Source of the DNA: Pseudomonas putida
Lineage (GTDB): Bacteria; Pseudomonadota; Gammaproteobacteria; Pseudomonadales; Pseudomonadaceae
Direction of reading: 5' to 3'
DNA: 64,000 bases
Assembly: GCF_016406145.1 (NCBI RefSeq)
Contig: NZ_CP066306.1
Location: 1,116,001 to 1,180,000 of the forward strand
Translations under genes and position numbers: made by a program
Notes under the pieces: model-generated
Told to the model about the DNA's origin: nothing
The model's database searches: none
What the model saw: the letters and a program-made list of their open reading frames with translations, nothing else
Part shown: piece by piece, positions 18,429 through 26,458 of the stretch
Layout: the number at the start of each line of letters is the position of its first letter
Numbering within the stretch: the first letter of the stretch is position 1

Positions 18429-19298
18429 ATGCCCAAGGCTTCCCATCAAGATTTGCGTTTTGCCTTCCGCGAGCTGCTCGCTTCAGGTTCCTGCTATCAC
18501 ACGGCCTCCGTGTTCGACCCAATGTCGGCGCGTATTGCCGCTGACCTGGGCTTCGAAGTCGGCATTCTCGGCGGGTCGGTCGCTTCGCTGCAGGTGCTGG
18601 CTGCACCAGACTTCGCCCTTATCACACTCAGTGAGTTCGTCGAGCAGGCTACCCGCATCGGCCGTGTGGCCCAGCTGCCGGTGCTCGCCGATGCCGACCA
18701 CGGTTATGGCAATGCGCTGAATGTCATGCGCACGGTCATCGAACTGGAACGCGCCGGTGTGGCTGCGCTGACCATCGAAGACACGCTGTTGCCGGCCCAG
18801 TTCGGGCGCAAGTCCACCGACCTGATCCCGGTCGAGGAGGGGGTTGGCAAGATCCGTGCGGCGCTGGAGGCCCGGGTCGACTCGTCGCTGTCGATCATCG
18901 CCCGCACCAACGCTGGCGTACTCAGCACCGAAGAAATCATCGTGCGCACCCAGAGCTACCAGAAGGCCGGTGCCGACGCGATCTGCATGGTGGGCGTCAA
19001 AGACTTCGAGCAACTCGAGCAGATTGCCGGGCACCTGAGCGTGCCCCTGATGCTGGTGACCTACGCCAACCCCAACCTGCACGACGATGAGCGCCTGGCG
19101 CGCCTTGGCGTGCGGATCGTGGTCGATGGACATGCCGCCTACTTTGCCGCGATCAAGGCCACTTATGACTGCCTGCGCCTGCAGCGCGGCCAGCAGAACA
19201 AGTCGGAGAACCTCACGGCCACCGAACTCTCTCACACCTACACCCAGCCTGAGGACTACATCCGCTGGGCCAAGGAATACATGAGCGTTGATGAGTGA
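18429..19298 (+). CDS. Oxaloacetate decarboxylase (PEP mutase/isocitrate lyase superfamily)
   Basis: A 289-residue TIM-barrel enzyme that decarboxylates oxaloacetate to pyruvate using Mg2+. It belongs to the PEP mutase/isocitrate lyase superfamily, and the P. aeruginosa PA4872 enzyme has this activity. The metal-binding stretch '[13 protein letters not shown]' and the downstream '[16 protein letters not shown]' match that subgroup. ATG 18429 has GGAG 6 nt upstream; the frame is open for 84 more unconserved codons. Older annotations call such proteins carboxyvinyl-carboxyphosphonate phosphorylmutase, which is probably wrong. Confidence 0.9.
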   Translation: MPKASHQDLRFAFRELLASGSCYHTASVFDPMSARIAADLGFEVGILGGSVASLQVLAAPDFALITLSEFVEQATRIGRVAQLPVLADADHGYGNALNVMRTVIELERAGVAALTIEDTLLPAQFGRKSTDLIPVEEGVGKIRAALEARVDSSLSIIARTNAGVLSTEEIIVRTQSYQKAGADAICMVGVKDFEQLEQIAGHLSVPLMLVTYANPNLHDDERLARLGVRIVVDGHAAYFAAIKATYDCLRLQRGQQNKSENLTATELSHTYTQPEDYIRWAKEYMSVDE

Positions 19299-19318
19299 CC
19301 GGCCTGGCGCCGTTCAAC

Positions 19319-19492
19319 CTAACGGACGGCGCTCAAGGTTGCCGTATGCGGCACGCAGTGCGCCTGCTCGCAACTGGCCGCCGAGCTTGGCTGGTTGCGT
19401 AGCAGTTCTGCGCGCCAGCAGGCTGAGCCGTACAGCCCTGCGACTGCAGTCAATGCCATGACAAGGGCGACTCTTCTTGATTTGATGCCCAT
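19319..19492 (-). CDS. Small 57-residue protein with one N-terminal hydrophobic segment
   Basis: Starts MGIKSRRVALVMALTAVAG: a basic N-terminus then a hydrophobic stretch of about 15 residues, giving a signal-anchor or signal peptide. The remaining 37 residues contain three cysteines and no recognised domain. The start at 19492 is preceded by a strong Shine-Dalgarno sequence (CAGGAGGTGAGCACC), the best evidence that it is real. I know no family for it. It sits alone between oxaloacetate decarboxylase (convergent) and a LysR gene on the same strand. Confidence 0.6.
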   Translation of the reverse strand: MGIKSRRVALVMALTAVAGLYGSACWRAELLRNQPSSAASCEQAHCVPHTATLSAVR

Positions 19493-19585
19493 GGTGCTCA
19501 CCTCCTGTTGCAAAAACAGGTGATACCTCAAGCATAGGTCAATCACCGGTGGACGCTTGACGCAACAGCCCGGTTGCGCGGCAGT

Positions 19586-20494
19586 TCACAACAAATCTTT
19601 ATCCCACTCCGGTTCGTCCCTGAACCGCTGCGCCAGAAAATCCAGCATGGTGCGCAAGGTCGCCGGCATATGCTTGCGTGATGTGTACACCGCATTCAGG
19701 TTCAGCTCCTGCGGGCGTGCATAAGGCAGCAGGCGCACCAGCTCGCCTGTACGCATGGCCGCGGCAGCCTGGTAAGTCGGCAGCATGGCGACCCCTGCAC
19801 CGGCCAGTGCCGCCTTCTGCAGGGTCATGGCCTCGTTGGCACTGATATTACCTTCGACCGGCACAGTGATCGGCTGGCCGCCCACTTCGAAATGCCAGAC
19901 GCTGTGGCCGAAGTAGGCATGAGTCAGGCAATTGTGCTGGCTCAGCTCCTCGACCCGTTGCGGGGTGCCATGCTCATGCAAGTAGGCGGGTGCCGCGCAG
20001 ACGACTGAGCGGCATACAGTGAGGCGCCGGGCGATGAGGTTAGGGTCCAGGTCGTTGCTGGTGCGGATGGCCAGGTCGATGCGCTCGTCCACCAGGTTGA
20101 CCGTGCGATCAAGCATCTGCAGCTCGACTTTCACCCCAGGGTAGCGGCGCACATACGCGGCTACCGCATCCACCAGTTGTGCCTGGCCGAATGAGGTACT
20201 GACGCTGATGCGCAGGGCGCCACGGGGCGCATCCGCCGGTTGCTGCACGGCGGCCTGCAGGTCGCCGGCCAGTTCCAGCAGATGCCGGCAGCGGGGCAGG
20301 GTCTCCAGGCCAGCGGCGGTCAGGCTCAATTTGCGCGTGGTGCGCTGCATCAAGCGTGCGCCAACCCAGTCCTCCAGCTCGGCGAGGTAGCGCGAGACCA
20401 CAGGGCGGGACAGCTGCAGTTGATCGGCCGCAGCCGACTGGCTGCCCAGGTCGACGACGGTGACAAAAACGCGCATCGCGTTCAGACGGTCCAT
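19586..20494 (-). CDS. LysR-family transcriptional regulator
   Basis: A 302-residue LysR-type regulator. The N-terminal winged helix-turn-helix (about residues 1-60) includes 'LGSQSAAADQLQLSRPVVSRYLAELE', followed by a periplasmic-binding-protein-like effector domain. It is divergent from the metallo-beta-lactamase-fold gene at 20599, the usual geometry for a LysR regulator and its target. The 104-bp gap contains an inverted repeat TTGCCCGAT (20498-20506) / ATCGGGCAA (20550-20558). The effector is unknown. Confidence 0.88.
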   Translation of the reverse strand: MDRLNAMRVFVTVVDLGSQSAAADQLQLSRPVVSRYLAELEDWVGARLMQRTTRKLSLTAAGLETLPRCRHLLELAGDLQAAVQQPADAPRGALRISVSTSFGQAQLVDAVAAYVRRYPGVKVELQMLDRTVNLVDERIDLAIRTSNDLDPNLIARRLTVCRSVVCAAPAYLHEHGTPQRVEELSQHNCLTHAYFGHSVWHFEVGGQPITVPVEGNISANEAMTLQKAALAGAGVAMLPTYQAAAAMRTGELVRLLPYARPQELNLNAVYTSRKHMPATLRTMLDFLAQRFRDEPEWDKDLL

Positions 20495-20598
20495 AATTTG
20501 CCCGATTTCAGAAACAAACTATGTTCGAGCATCGCATTTTTTGTCACGGATCGGGCAATTAAGCTGTTGATCATTCTTCTCGAGGACGGTCAAAGAGC

Positions 20599-21474
20599 AT
20601 GTCGATATTCACTCCCTTGCGCAGCCTGGTGCTGGCATGTGTCGCCCTGGCTGGCCAGGCCCAGGCTGCCGAGCCGTTGCAACTGGACATTTACAACCCA
20701 GGCCATGAGGCCATCTTCCCGGTCAGCTCGGTAATCGTCAGTGGCGAAAAGGACGCCATCCTGGTCGACGCCCAGTTCGGCAAGGCCCAGGCCGAACAGC
20801 TGGTGCAACGCCTGCGTGCTGGCGGCAAACACCTGACGACCATCTACATCAGCCATGGCGACCCGGACTACTACTTCGGCCTCGACACCCTGACCCAGGC
20901 CTTCCCTGAGGCCAGCGTGGTTGCTTCGGCCGCCACCGTTGCCCATATCCGCCAGACCATGGATGCCAAGCTGGCTTACTGGGGGCCGCAGATGGGCTCC
21001 GACAAACCGGCGCGGCTGGTGGTGCCACAGGTGCTCGATGGCAATCGCCTGATGCTGGAGGGGCAGCCGCTCGAAGTCATGGGGCTGGATGGCCCGCAAC
21101 GTGAACGCAGTTTTGTCTGGATTCCGTCGATCAAGGCGGTGGTGGGTGGGGTGGTGGTCTCCGAAAACATCCATGTGTGGATGGCCGATACCCAGTCAGC
21201 CAAGTCGCATGCGGATTGGCTTGGCACGCTCAAGCATATCGAGCAGCTGTCACCGCGTACTGTCGTGCCCGGCCACTACTTGGGGCAGAGCGATCATTCG
21301 CTCGATGCCGTGCATTTCACGGCGAGCTACATCCAGGCGTTCGATGTTGAAGCGGCCAAGGCCAAAGACGCCGATGGGCTGATCGCCGCAATGAAGAAGC
21401 GTTACCCGGGCCTGGCCGACGAGAGCTCGCTGGAGCTCGGTGCCAAGGTCGCCAAGGGCGAGATGAAGTGGTAA
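20599..21474 (+). CDS. Metallo-beta-lactamase-fold hydrolase with signal peptide
   Basis: A 291-residue protein with an N-terminal signal peptide ending near 'LAGQAQAAE'. The fold is MBL-like, but the HxHxDH motif is degenerate: the loop reads 'ISHGDPDYYFGLD', giving an H-G-D-P-D-Y variant. Later metal-ligand histidines are plausible in 'VPGHYLG'. Close relatives in pseudomonads are annotated as MBL-fold metallohydrolases of unknown substrate. It precedes an NAD(P)-binding protein by 27 nt, so the two probably form an operon controlled by the divergent LysR regulator. Confidence 0.8.
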   Translation: MSIFTPLRSLVLACVALAGQAQAAEPLQLDIYNPGHEAIFPVSSVIVSGEKDAILVDAQFGKAQAEQLVQRLRAGGKHLTTIYISHGDPDYYFGLDTLTQAFPEASVVASAATVAHIRQTMDAKLAYWGPQMGSDKPARLVVPQVLDGNRLMLEGQPLEVMGLDGPQRERSFVWIPSIKAVVGGVVVSENIHVWMADTQSAKSHADWLGTLKHIEQLSPRTVVPGHYLGQSDHSLDAVHFTASYIQAFDVEAAKAKDADGLIAAMKKRYPGLADESSLELGAKVAKGEMKW

Positions 21475-21501
21475 TTCCATTCAACTGAAGGAGTGTTCCT
21501 C

Positions 21502-22116
21502 ATGAGCAAGATCGCAATCATCGGTGCTACTGGCCGCGCTGGCAGCCAACTGCTGGAAGAGGCGTTGCGCCGCGGGCACAGTGTGCTCGCCATTGCCCGC
21601 GACCCTTCGACACTGCAGGGGCGCGCGGGCGTGACCGTGCAGGCGCTCGACGTCAAGGACAGCGCGGCGCTGCAGAAGGCGCTGGCGGGTGTGGATGCGG
21701 TGCTGAGCGCTGCGCATTTTTCGACCATCGAGCCGCATGCGATCATCGAGCCGGTCAAGCGTGCGGGCGTCAAACGCCTGTTGGTAGTCGGGGGCGCCGG
21801 CAGCCTGCTGTTGCCTTCCGGGCATCGGGTCATCGACAGCCCGGACTTTCCGGAGGCTTACAAGGCCGAGGCCAGCGCCGGTGTACGCTTTCTTGAGGTG
21901 CTGCGCCAGGAACAGAACCTGGACTGGACCTTCCTGTCGCCGTCGGCTGAGTTCGTCGAAGGGGAGCGGACAGGGCATTACACCTTGGGCAAGGACCACC
22001 TGCTGATCGGCGCCGATGGCAAGAGCTGGATTACCTTTGCCGACTACGCCATTGCCATGCTTGATGAGCTGGAGAAACCGGCGCATTCGCGGCAGCGGTT
22101 TACCGTCGGTTACTGA
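21502..22116 (+). CDS. NAD(P)-binding Rossmann-fold protein (NmrA/SDR-a type)
   Basis: A 204-residue atypical short-chain dehydrogenase. The dinucleotide-binding motif 'IAIIGATGRAGSQLLEEAL' is at residues 4-22; 'VGGAGSLL' lies mid-protein. Relatives include YwnB/SDR family NAD(P)H-binding proteins, often stress-linked. ATG 21502 has GAAGGAG 8 nt upstream; a GTG three codons earlier is less likely because it overlaps the SD sequence. The 3' end overlaps the convergent LysR gene by 7 bp. Substrate is unknown. Confidence 0.82.
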   Translation: MSKIAIIGATGRAGSQLLEEALRRGHSVLAIARDPSTLQGRAGVTVQALDVKDSAALQKALAGVDAVLSAAHFSTIEPHAIIEPVKRAGVKRLLVVGGAGSLLLPSGHRVIDSPDFPEAYKAEASAGVRFLEVLRQEQNLDWTFLSPSAEFVEGERTGHYTLGKDHLLIGADGKSWITFADYAIAMLDELEKPAHSRQRFTVGY

Positions 22117-22988
22117 GCCTCGGCACGGCCCTCCAGCCAGTCCATCAGCTCGGCCAGCCCTGCTGGCAAGCTTTTGGACTGGCAGGCCAGGTAATAGGCT
22201 TTGCCGGTGGTCACCTTCAACCCGAAGGGCATGCACAAACGCCCGCCGCGCAGGTCATCGCCAATCAATGCCCAATCGCCAATGGCAACCCCAGTGCCCT
22301 GGGATGCCATGGCCATGGCCATGTCCAGCGTCTCGAAGTGCTGCTTCGGCCCGTGCAGGTCGAGTGACGCACCGGCCGCTTGCAGCCACAGGCGCCAGTC
22401 GTGCTCATCCCGCGATGGGTGCAGCAGCATATGGCGCGCCAGGTCCTCGACCTGCTTCAGTGGCAAAGGCCCAGCCAGTAACGATGGCGCGCAGACCGGC
22501 GTGAGTTGCTCATCGAACAGCTTGCGCACCCGCAGCCCATGATTGGGCAAGCTGCCATAGACCACCGCCGCATCGAACCCTTCGCGCCGAAAATCCACGC
22601 CATGTTGCACCGTGGTGGTCAGCTCTACCGGCACATCCGGGCGCAGTGCCTGCCATTCCATCAGGCGCGGCAACAGCCAGCGCATCACGCAGGTCGGCGC
22701 CTTGAGCTGCAAGGTCGCGCTGCGCCCGCCCACCTCGCGCACACCCTGTTCGATCAAGGCGAACACCTGTTGCACGCGCGGCAGCCAGTCCTGCCCTTCA
22801 CGCGTCAGGCTCAGGCCGCGGGCCTGACGCTGGAACAAGGCATAACCCAGGTGTTCTTCGAGCCCGGCGATCTGCCGGCTGACGGCGCCCTGGGTGATAT
22901 GCAGCTGCTGTGCGGCACGGGTGAAGTTGCAATGCTGCGCGGTGACCAGAAAGGTGTGCAGGGCTGGGAGGGGCGGAAGGCGTTTCAT
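22110..22988 (-). CDS. LysR-family regulator, GcvA-like
   Basis: A 292-residue LysR-type regulator of the GcvA subgroup. The HTH 'NFTRAAQQLHITQGAVSRQIAGLEEHLG' is at about residues 20-47. Subgroup features are the N-terminal 'LPPLPALHTFLVTA' and the effector domain 'VMRWLLPRLMEWQALRPDV'. It is divergent from the ThDP enzyme gene, which is its probable target. A 7-bp inverted repeat (22996-23018) sits directly upstream of its start. Confidence 0.88.
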   Translation of the reverse strand: MKRLPPLPALHTFLVTAQHCNFTRAAQQLHITQGAVSRQIAGLEEHLGYALFQRQARGLSLTREGQDWLPRVQQVFALIEQGVREVGGRSATLQLKAPTCVMRWLLPRLMEWQALRPDVPVELTTTVQHGVDFRREGFDAAVVYGSLPNHGLRVRKLFDEQLTPVCAPSLLAGPLPLKQVEDLARHMLLHPSRDEHDWRLWLQAAGASLDLHGPKQHFETLDMAMAMASQGTGVAIGDWALIGDDLRGGRLCMPFGLKVTTGKAYYLACQSKSLPAGLAELMDWLEGRAEAQ

Positions 22989-22995
22989 CGTCGCA

Positions 22996-23018
22996 AGCCA
23001 TGATTAAAGGACATGGCT
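22996..23018. promoter_or_regulatory. Inverted repeat upstream of the GcvA-like gene
   Basis: Arms AGCCATG (22996-23002) and CATGGCT (23012-23018) are separated by an AT-rich 9-bp spacer, the general form of a LysR-type binding site. It is 8 bp from the regulator's start codon and 84 bp from the divergent ThDP gene. Confidence 0.4.
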
Positions 23019-23101
23019 AGTATGTGTTTTTTTGCCTTGTGGCGATAGCCTTGGGTTGGGTCCAATACGCACAGATTCCAACAAGATCCAAGGTGAAACC
23101 G

Positions 23102-24739
23102 ATGGCAACGTGCGGCGAAGTACTGGTCAAACTCCTCGAAGGTTATGGCGTGGACCATGTCTTCGGCATCCCCGGCGTACATACCGTGGAGCTCTACCGA
23201 GGGCTGGCGGGCTCGTCCATCCGTCATATCACGCCACGTCACGAGCAGGGCGCTGGCTTCATGGCTGATGGCTACTCGCGTACCCGTGGCAAGCCGGGTG
23301 TATGTTTCATCATCACCGGCCCGGGCATGACCAACATCACCACTGCCATGGGCCAGGCTTACGCTGATTCGATCCCGATGCTGGTGATTTCCAGCGTGCA
23401 GTCGCGAAGCCAGCTGGGTGGTGGCCGTGGCAAGCTGCACGAGCTACCCAACCAGAGTGCCCTGGTGGCTGGGGTGGCCGCCTTCTCGCAAACCTTGATG
23501 AGTGCTGATGACTTGCCGCAGTTACTGGCGCGCGCGTTTGCGGTGTTCGATGGCGCCCGGCCGCGTCCGGTACATATCGAGATTCCGCTGGATGTGCTGG
23601 TCGAACCTGCTGACCACCTGCTACCGGGGCGCCCTGTACGCAGCAGCCGTGCGGGCGCCGCGCCGCAGGCTGTGGCACAGATGGCCGAACGCCTGGCCAA
23701 GGCACGCAAGCCTTTGATCCTGGCAGGCGGCGGTGCATTGGCTGCTGGCTCTGCGCTGGCACGCATGGCCGAGTACCTGCAGGCCCCTGTGGCTCTGACC
23801 ATCAATGCCAAGGGCCTGCTGCCCTCTGACCATCCGTTGCAGATCGGGTCGACCCAGTCGCTGGTCGCCACCCGTGCGCTGGTGGCTGAGGCTGATGTAG
23901 TGCTGGCGATTGGCACCGAGCTGGCTGAAACCGACTACGACGTGACGTTCAAGGGCGGCTTTGATATCCCCGGCGCACTGCTGCGCATCGACATCGATCC
24001 GGACCAGACCGTGCGCAATTACCTGCCGGAGCTGGCGCTGGTCGCCGATGCCGAGCTGGCAGCACAGGCATTGCTCGATGCCTTGCACGACCTGCCACAG
24101 CCTGCCCGCGATGGCACGTGGGGGGCGGCACGCGCGCAGCGCCTGCGCACGTCACTGCGGGCTACCTGGGACCAGCCAACCCTGAGCCAGACCCGCCTGC
24201 TGACCAGCATTCTGGAACGCTTGCCCAACGCCATCCTGGTGGGCGATTCGACTCAGCCTGTGTACACCGGCAACCTGACCTTGGATATGGATCAGCCACG
24301 CCGCTGGTTCAATGCCTCGACCGGTTACGGCACCTTGGGTTATGCACTGCCGGCGGCGATGGGGGCGTGGCTGGGCAGCGCCGAGCAACCGGCCGCGCGT
24401 GCTCCGGCGGTTTGCCTCATCGGGGACGGTGGGCTGCAGTTCACCTTGCCGGAGCTGGCCAGTGCAGTGGAGGCGCAGGTGCCGCTGATCGTGCTGCTGT
24501 GGAATAACCAGGGCTATGAAGAGATCAAGAAATACATGGTCAATCGTGCCATCGAGCCGGTCGGGGTGGATATCCATACCCCGGACTTCATCGGCGTGGC
24601 TCGTGCTTTGGGGGCTGAAGCGGAACAGGTTGGTGATGTGCAGCAGCTGCAGGCGGCCCTGGGGCGTGCTGTAGAGCGCAAGGGGCCGACGTTGATCCAG
24701 GTCGATCAGAACCAGTGGCAGGCAGTGGTAGAGGGCTGA
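23102..24739 (+). CDS. ThDP-dependent 2-oxoacid decarboxylase/acetolactate synthase-like enzyme
   Basis: A 545-residue thiamine-diphosphate enzyme with the three usual domains. The catalytic glutamate is in 'RHEQGAGFMADGY' near residue 48, the central FAD/NAD-type domain follows, and the ThDP motif 'GDGGLQFTLPELASA...LWNN' is at about residues 441-470. It resembles both IlvB and AruI (5-guanidino-2-oxopentanoate decarboxylase of the arginine transaminase pathway). No ilvN-like regulatory subunit or other aru gene is nearby, so a decarboxylase role is more likely than valine synthesis. ATG 23102 is chosen because homology starts at 'CGEVLVKLLEGYGV'. Confidence 0.8.
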   Translation: MATCGEVLVKLLEGYGVDHVFGIPGVHTVELYRGLAGSSIRHITPRHEQGAGFMADGYSRTRGKPGVCFIITGPGMTNITTAMGQAYADSIPMLVISSVQSRSQLGGGRGKLHELPNQSALVAGVAAFSQTLMSADDLPQLLARAFAVFDGARPRPVHIEIPLDVLVEPADHLLPGRPVRSSRAGAAPQAVAQMAERLAKARKPLILAGGGALAAGSALARMAEYLQAPVALTINAKGLLPSDHPLQIGSTQSLVATRALVAEADVVLAIGTELAETDYDVTFKGGFDIPGALLRIDIDPDQTVRNYLPELALVADAELAAQALLDALHDLPQPARDGTWGAARAQRLRTSLRATWDQPTLSQTRLLTSILERLPNAILVGDSTQPVYTGNLTLDMDQPRRWFNASTGYGTLGYALPAAMGAWLGSAEQPAARAPAVCLIGDGGLQFTLPELASAVEAQVPLIVLLWNNQGYEEIKKYMVNRAIEPVGVDIHTPDFIGVARALGAEAEQVGDVQQLQAALGRAVERKGPTLIQVDQNQWQAVVEG

Positions 24740-24751
24740 CCATTCAAACAA

Positions 24752-25672
24752 TCAGCCGGCACTAGCCCGCAACCGCGCTACATCCCGGATCGGTGGCGCG
24801 CCATACAGCCGGCTGTACTCGCGGCTGAACTGCGACGGGCTTTCATAACCCACCCGATAACCCGCCACCGCTGCCTCCAGCCCATCGTTGAGCATCAGCC
24901 GGCGGGCCTCTTGCAGGCGCAACTGCTTCTGGTACTGCAATGGGCTCATGGAGGTCACGGCCTTGAACCTGTGGTGCAAGGTCGAGGTGCTGAGGTTGAC
25001 CTCCCGAGCCAGATCCTCGATGCGCAGCGGTTGCTGGTAATTCTGATTGAGCCAGGTGATGGCTTGGCACACCCGGTGCGTCTGGCTGTTGGCCAGGGCA
25101 ATTTCATACAGGCGGTAGCCCTGAGAACCACGCAGCAGTCGGTAAAGGATTTCCCGGCGGATCAGCGGCGCGAGCATGGCAATGTCACGCGGGGAGTCCA
25201 GCAGGCGAATCAGGCGCAGCAGTGCGTCGAGCAGTTGCGGATCTGTCCTTTCCACATACAGGCCGCGACCTGAGGGCAGATTGGGTACCAGCATCGGCCC
25301 GCTTTCGGCAATCAACTGGCTGATCTCGGCCGGGTCAAGGTCCAGGCGCAGGCCCAGGCTGGGGTTTTCCGGGCTGGCATCGAGCTTGGCACCGCTGAGC
25401 GGCAGGGTCACCGACACCACCATGTAATGCAGCGGGTCGTAGGCATACTGCTCGTCGCCCAGAAACAGGCTTTTGCTGCCTTGGGCGAGGACGCACAGGG
25501 CAGGCTGGGCCAGGGTTGGCACCGAGCGCACGTTCTCGGTGTAGCGCACCAGGTACAGATCATCGATGGCCGACGCGGGGCCGTGGGCTTCGCCGGCATG
25601 GCGCCCGATCAGCTCGGCCAGTTCCTGGCGCTGCACTTCCAGGGTCGGATCAATGGACGGGGCGGTGGTCAT
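24752..25672 (-). CDS. AraC-family regulator with AraC_N-type sensor domain
   Basis: A 306-residue regulator. The N-terminal part, with 'VRYTENVRSVPTLAQPALCVLAQGSK' and 'YDPLHYMVVSVTLPL', matches the AraC_N (PF06719) domain. The C-terminal ~100 residues form the double HTH, with 'IEDLAREVNLSTSTLHHRFKAVT' and 'VGYESPSQFSREYSRLYGAPP'. The start at 25672 is preceded by GAGGAAAG; an upstream in-frame start would run through the palindrome at 25736-25791. It is divergent from the ABM protein gene, which is its probable target. Confidence 0.88.
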   Translation of the reverse strand: MTTAPSIDPTLEVQRQELAELIGRHAGEAHGPASAIDDLYLVRYTENVRSVPTLAQPALCVLAQGSKSLFLGDEQYAYDPLHYMVVSVTLPLSGAKLDASPENPSLGLRLDLDPAEISQLIAESGPMLVPNLPSGRGLYVERTDPQLLDALLRLIRLLDSPRDIAMLAPLIRREILYRLLRGSQGYRLYEIALANSQTHRVCQAITWLNQNYQQPLRIEDLAREVNLSTSTLHHRFKAVTSMSPLQYQKQLRLQEARRLMLNDGLEAAVAGYRVGYESPSQFSREYSRLYGAPPIRDVARLRASAG

Positions 25673-25735
25673 GATGGCTTTCCTCTGCTGACCGACGCAG
25701 CATAGGTTTGGGCAATGGCGGGCGCTAGTCCAAAG

Positions 25736-25791
25736 CTGCACGTCGATTGCCTGATCCTGCCGCACGGCAGGATCAGGCAATCGACGTGCAG
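25736..25791. promoter_or_regulatory. 56-bp near-perfect palindrome between araC-type and ABM genes
   Basis: Two 27-bp arms (25736-25762 and 25765-25791) are exact inverted copies separated only by CA. Each arm reads TGCACGTCGATTGCC followed by TGATCCTGCCG. The element starts 64 bp from the AraC regulator start and ends 84 bp from the ABM start. It is far longer than a usual terminator stem and has no T tract. It can be read as two AraC-type sites placed head to head. Confidence 0.8.
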
Positions 25792-25874
25792 TAATGGCCT
25801 AACGCGCCGCGCGGGCGCGCCACTAACCTTGGCAGCCTGGTTTTCCCGTCCGTCTGCTCCAAGGAGATCGTGCA

Positions 25875-26168
25875 ATGGCCCTTCTACAACCGGTCACCCA
25901 TTTGGCTTTCATCCGTGCCAGCAGCGGTCGTTCGGCGGAGCTCGGCGCGCGTCTGCGGGACCTGCTCGAACCGTCGCTGAGCGCGCCTGGCTGCCTAAGC
26001 TTTACCGTACAGCGCTCGCAGGCCGATGCCGATCTGTGGCTGCTCAGCGGGAGTTGGCGTGACCAGCAGGCGATGACAGGTTATTTCGAGTCGCCGACTT
26101 TGCAGGTGTTTGGCGAGCTGGTGCAGGCCCAGGTGGTCAGCAGCCTGGATCTGCATACCTTCGGTTGA
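25875..26168 (+). CDS. ABM-domain (antibiotic biosynthesis monooxygenase-like) protein
   Basis: A 97-residue dimeric alpha/beta-barrel fold of the ABM/YgiN type, covering the whole protein. Visible features are 'VTHLAFIRASSGRSAELGARLRDLL', then 'PGCLSFTVQRS' and 'LWLLSGSWRDQQAMTGYFESP'. Such small proteins include quinol monooxygenases and heme-degrading enzymes, but function cannot be assigned. The SD sequence AAGGAG lies 10 nt before ATG 25875. Its expression probably depends on the divergent AraC regulator through the palindrome. Confidence 0.8.
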   Translation: MALLQPVTHLAFIRASSGRSAELGARLRDLLEPSLSAPGCLSFTVQRSQADADLWLLSGSWRDQQAMTGYFESPTLQVFGELVQAQVVSSLDLHTFG

Positions 26169-26224
26169 ATGCCGCGCCGCGCGGGGTAGAATGCCGCCCC
26201 TCGATCAACGACGCGGATTGCAAC

Positions 26225-26458
26225 ATGGCACGTAAAGAGTTCCCGCATTTCGAAGCGGTTTCGGCGATGGTCCCGGTGGAAGGCGGCGGTTACCACGCCG
26301 CCATCGCGGTCAAGGCGCTGGGCATGGGCGGTGCGCCGCGTTTTCACAAGGTGCTCGGCGGTCAGGTGTTCAAGAGCGCCATGGCGGCCGACGAGGCCGC
26401 CTGCGCCGAGCTCGAACGCCTCAAGGGCGTTGGTGAAGAAGGCGAGTTGGTCTGGTGA
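26225..26458 (+). CDS. Conserved hypothetical protein, 77 residues
   Basis: I do not recognise a named domain. The protein is small and acidic at the C-terminus ('ERLKGVGEEGELVW'), with a glycine-rich centre ('VKALGMGGAPRFHKVLGG') and no signal or membrane segment. A promoter-like TAGAAT at 26188-26193 precedes it, and ATG 26225 has a GGAT SD-like sequence. The stop abuts the end of the convergent flavin reductase gene with no gap. Confidence 0.65.
   Translation: MARKEFPHFEAVSAMVPVEGGGYHAAIAVKALGMGGAPRFHKVLGGQVFKSAMAADEAACAELERLKGVGEEGELVW

Noticed and set aside
18137..18436. Short open frames on both strands in the gap before oxaloacetate decarboxylase
   Set aside because: No SD sequence, no hydrophobic or domain pattern, and the frames overlap one another.
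19314..19535. Alternative 73-codon minus-strand frame overlapping the 57-residue ORF
   Set aside because: It lacks the AGGAGG-spaced start that supports the other frame.
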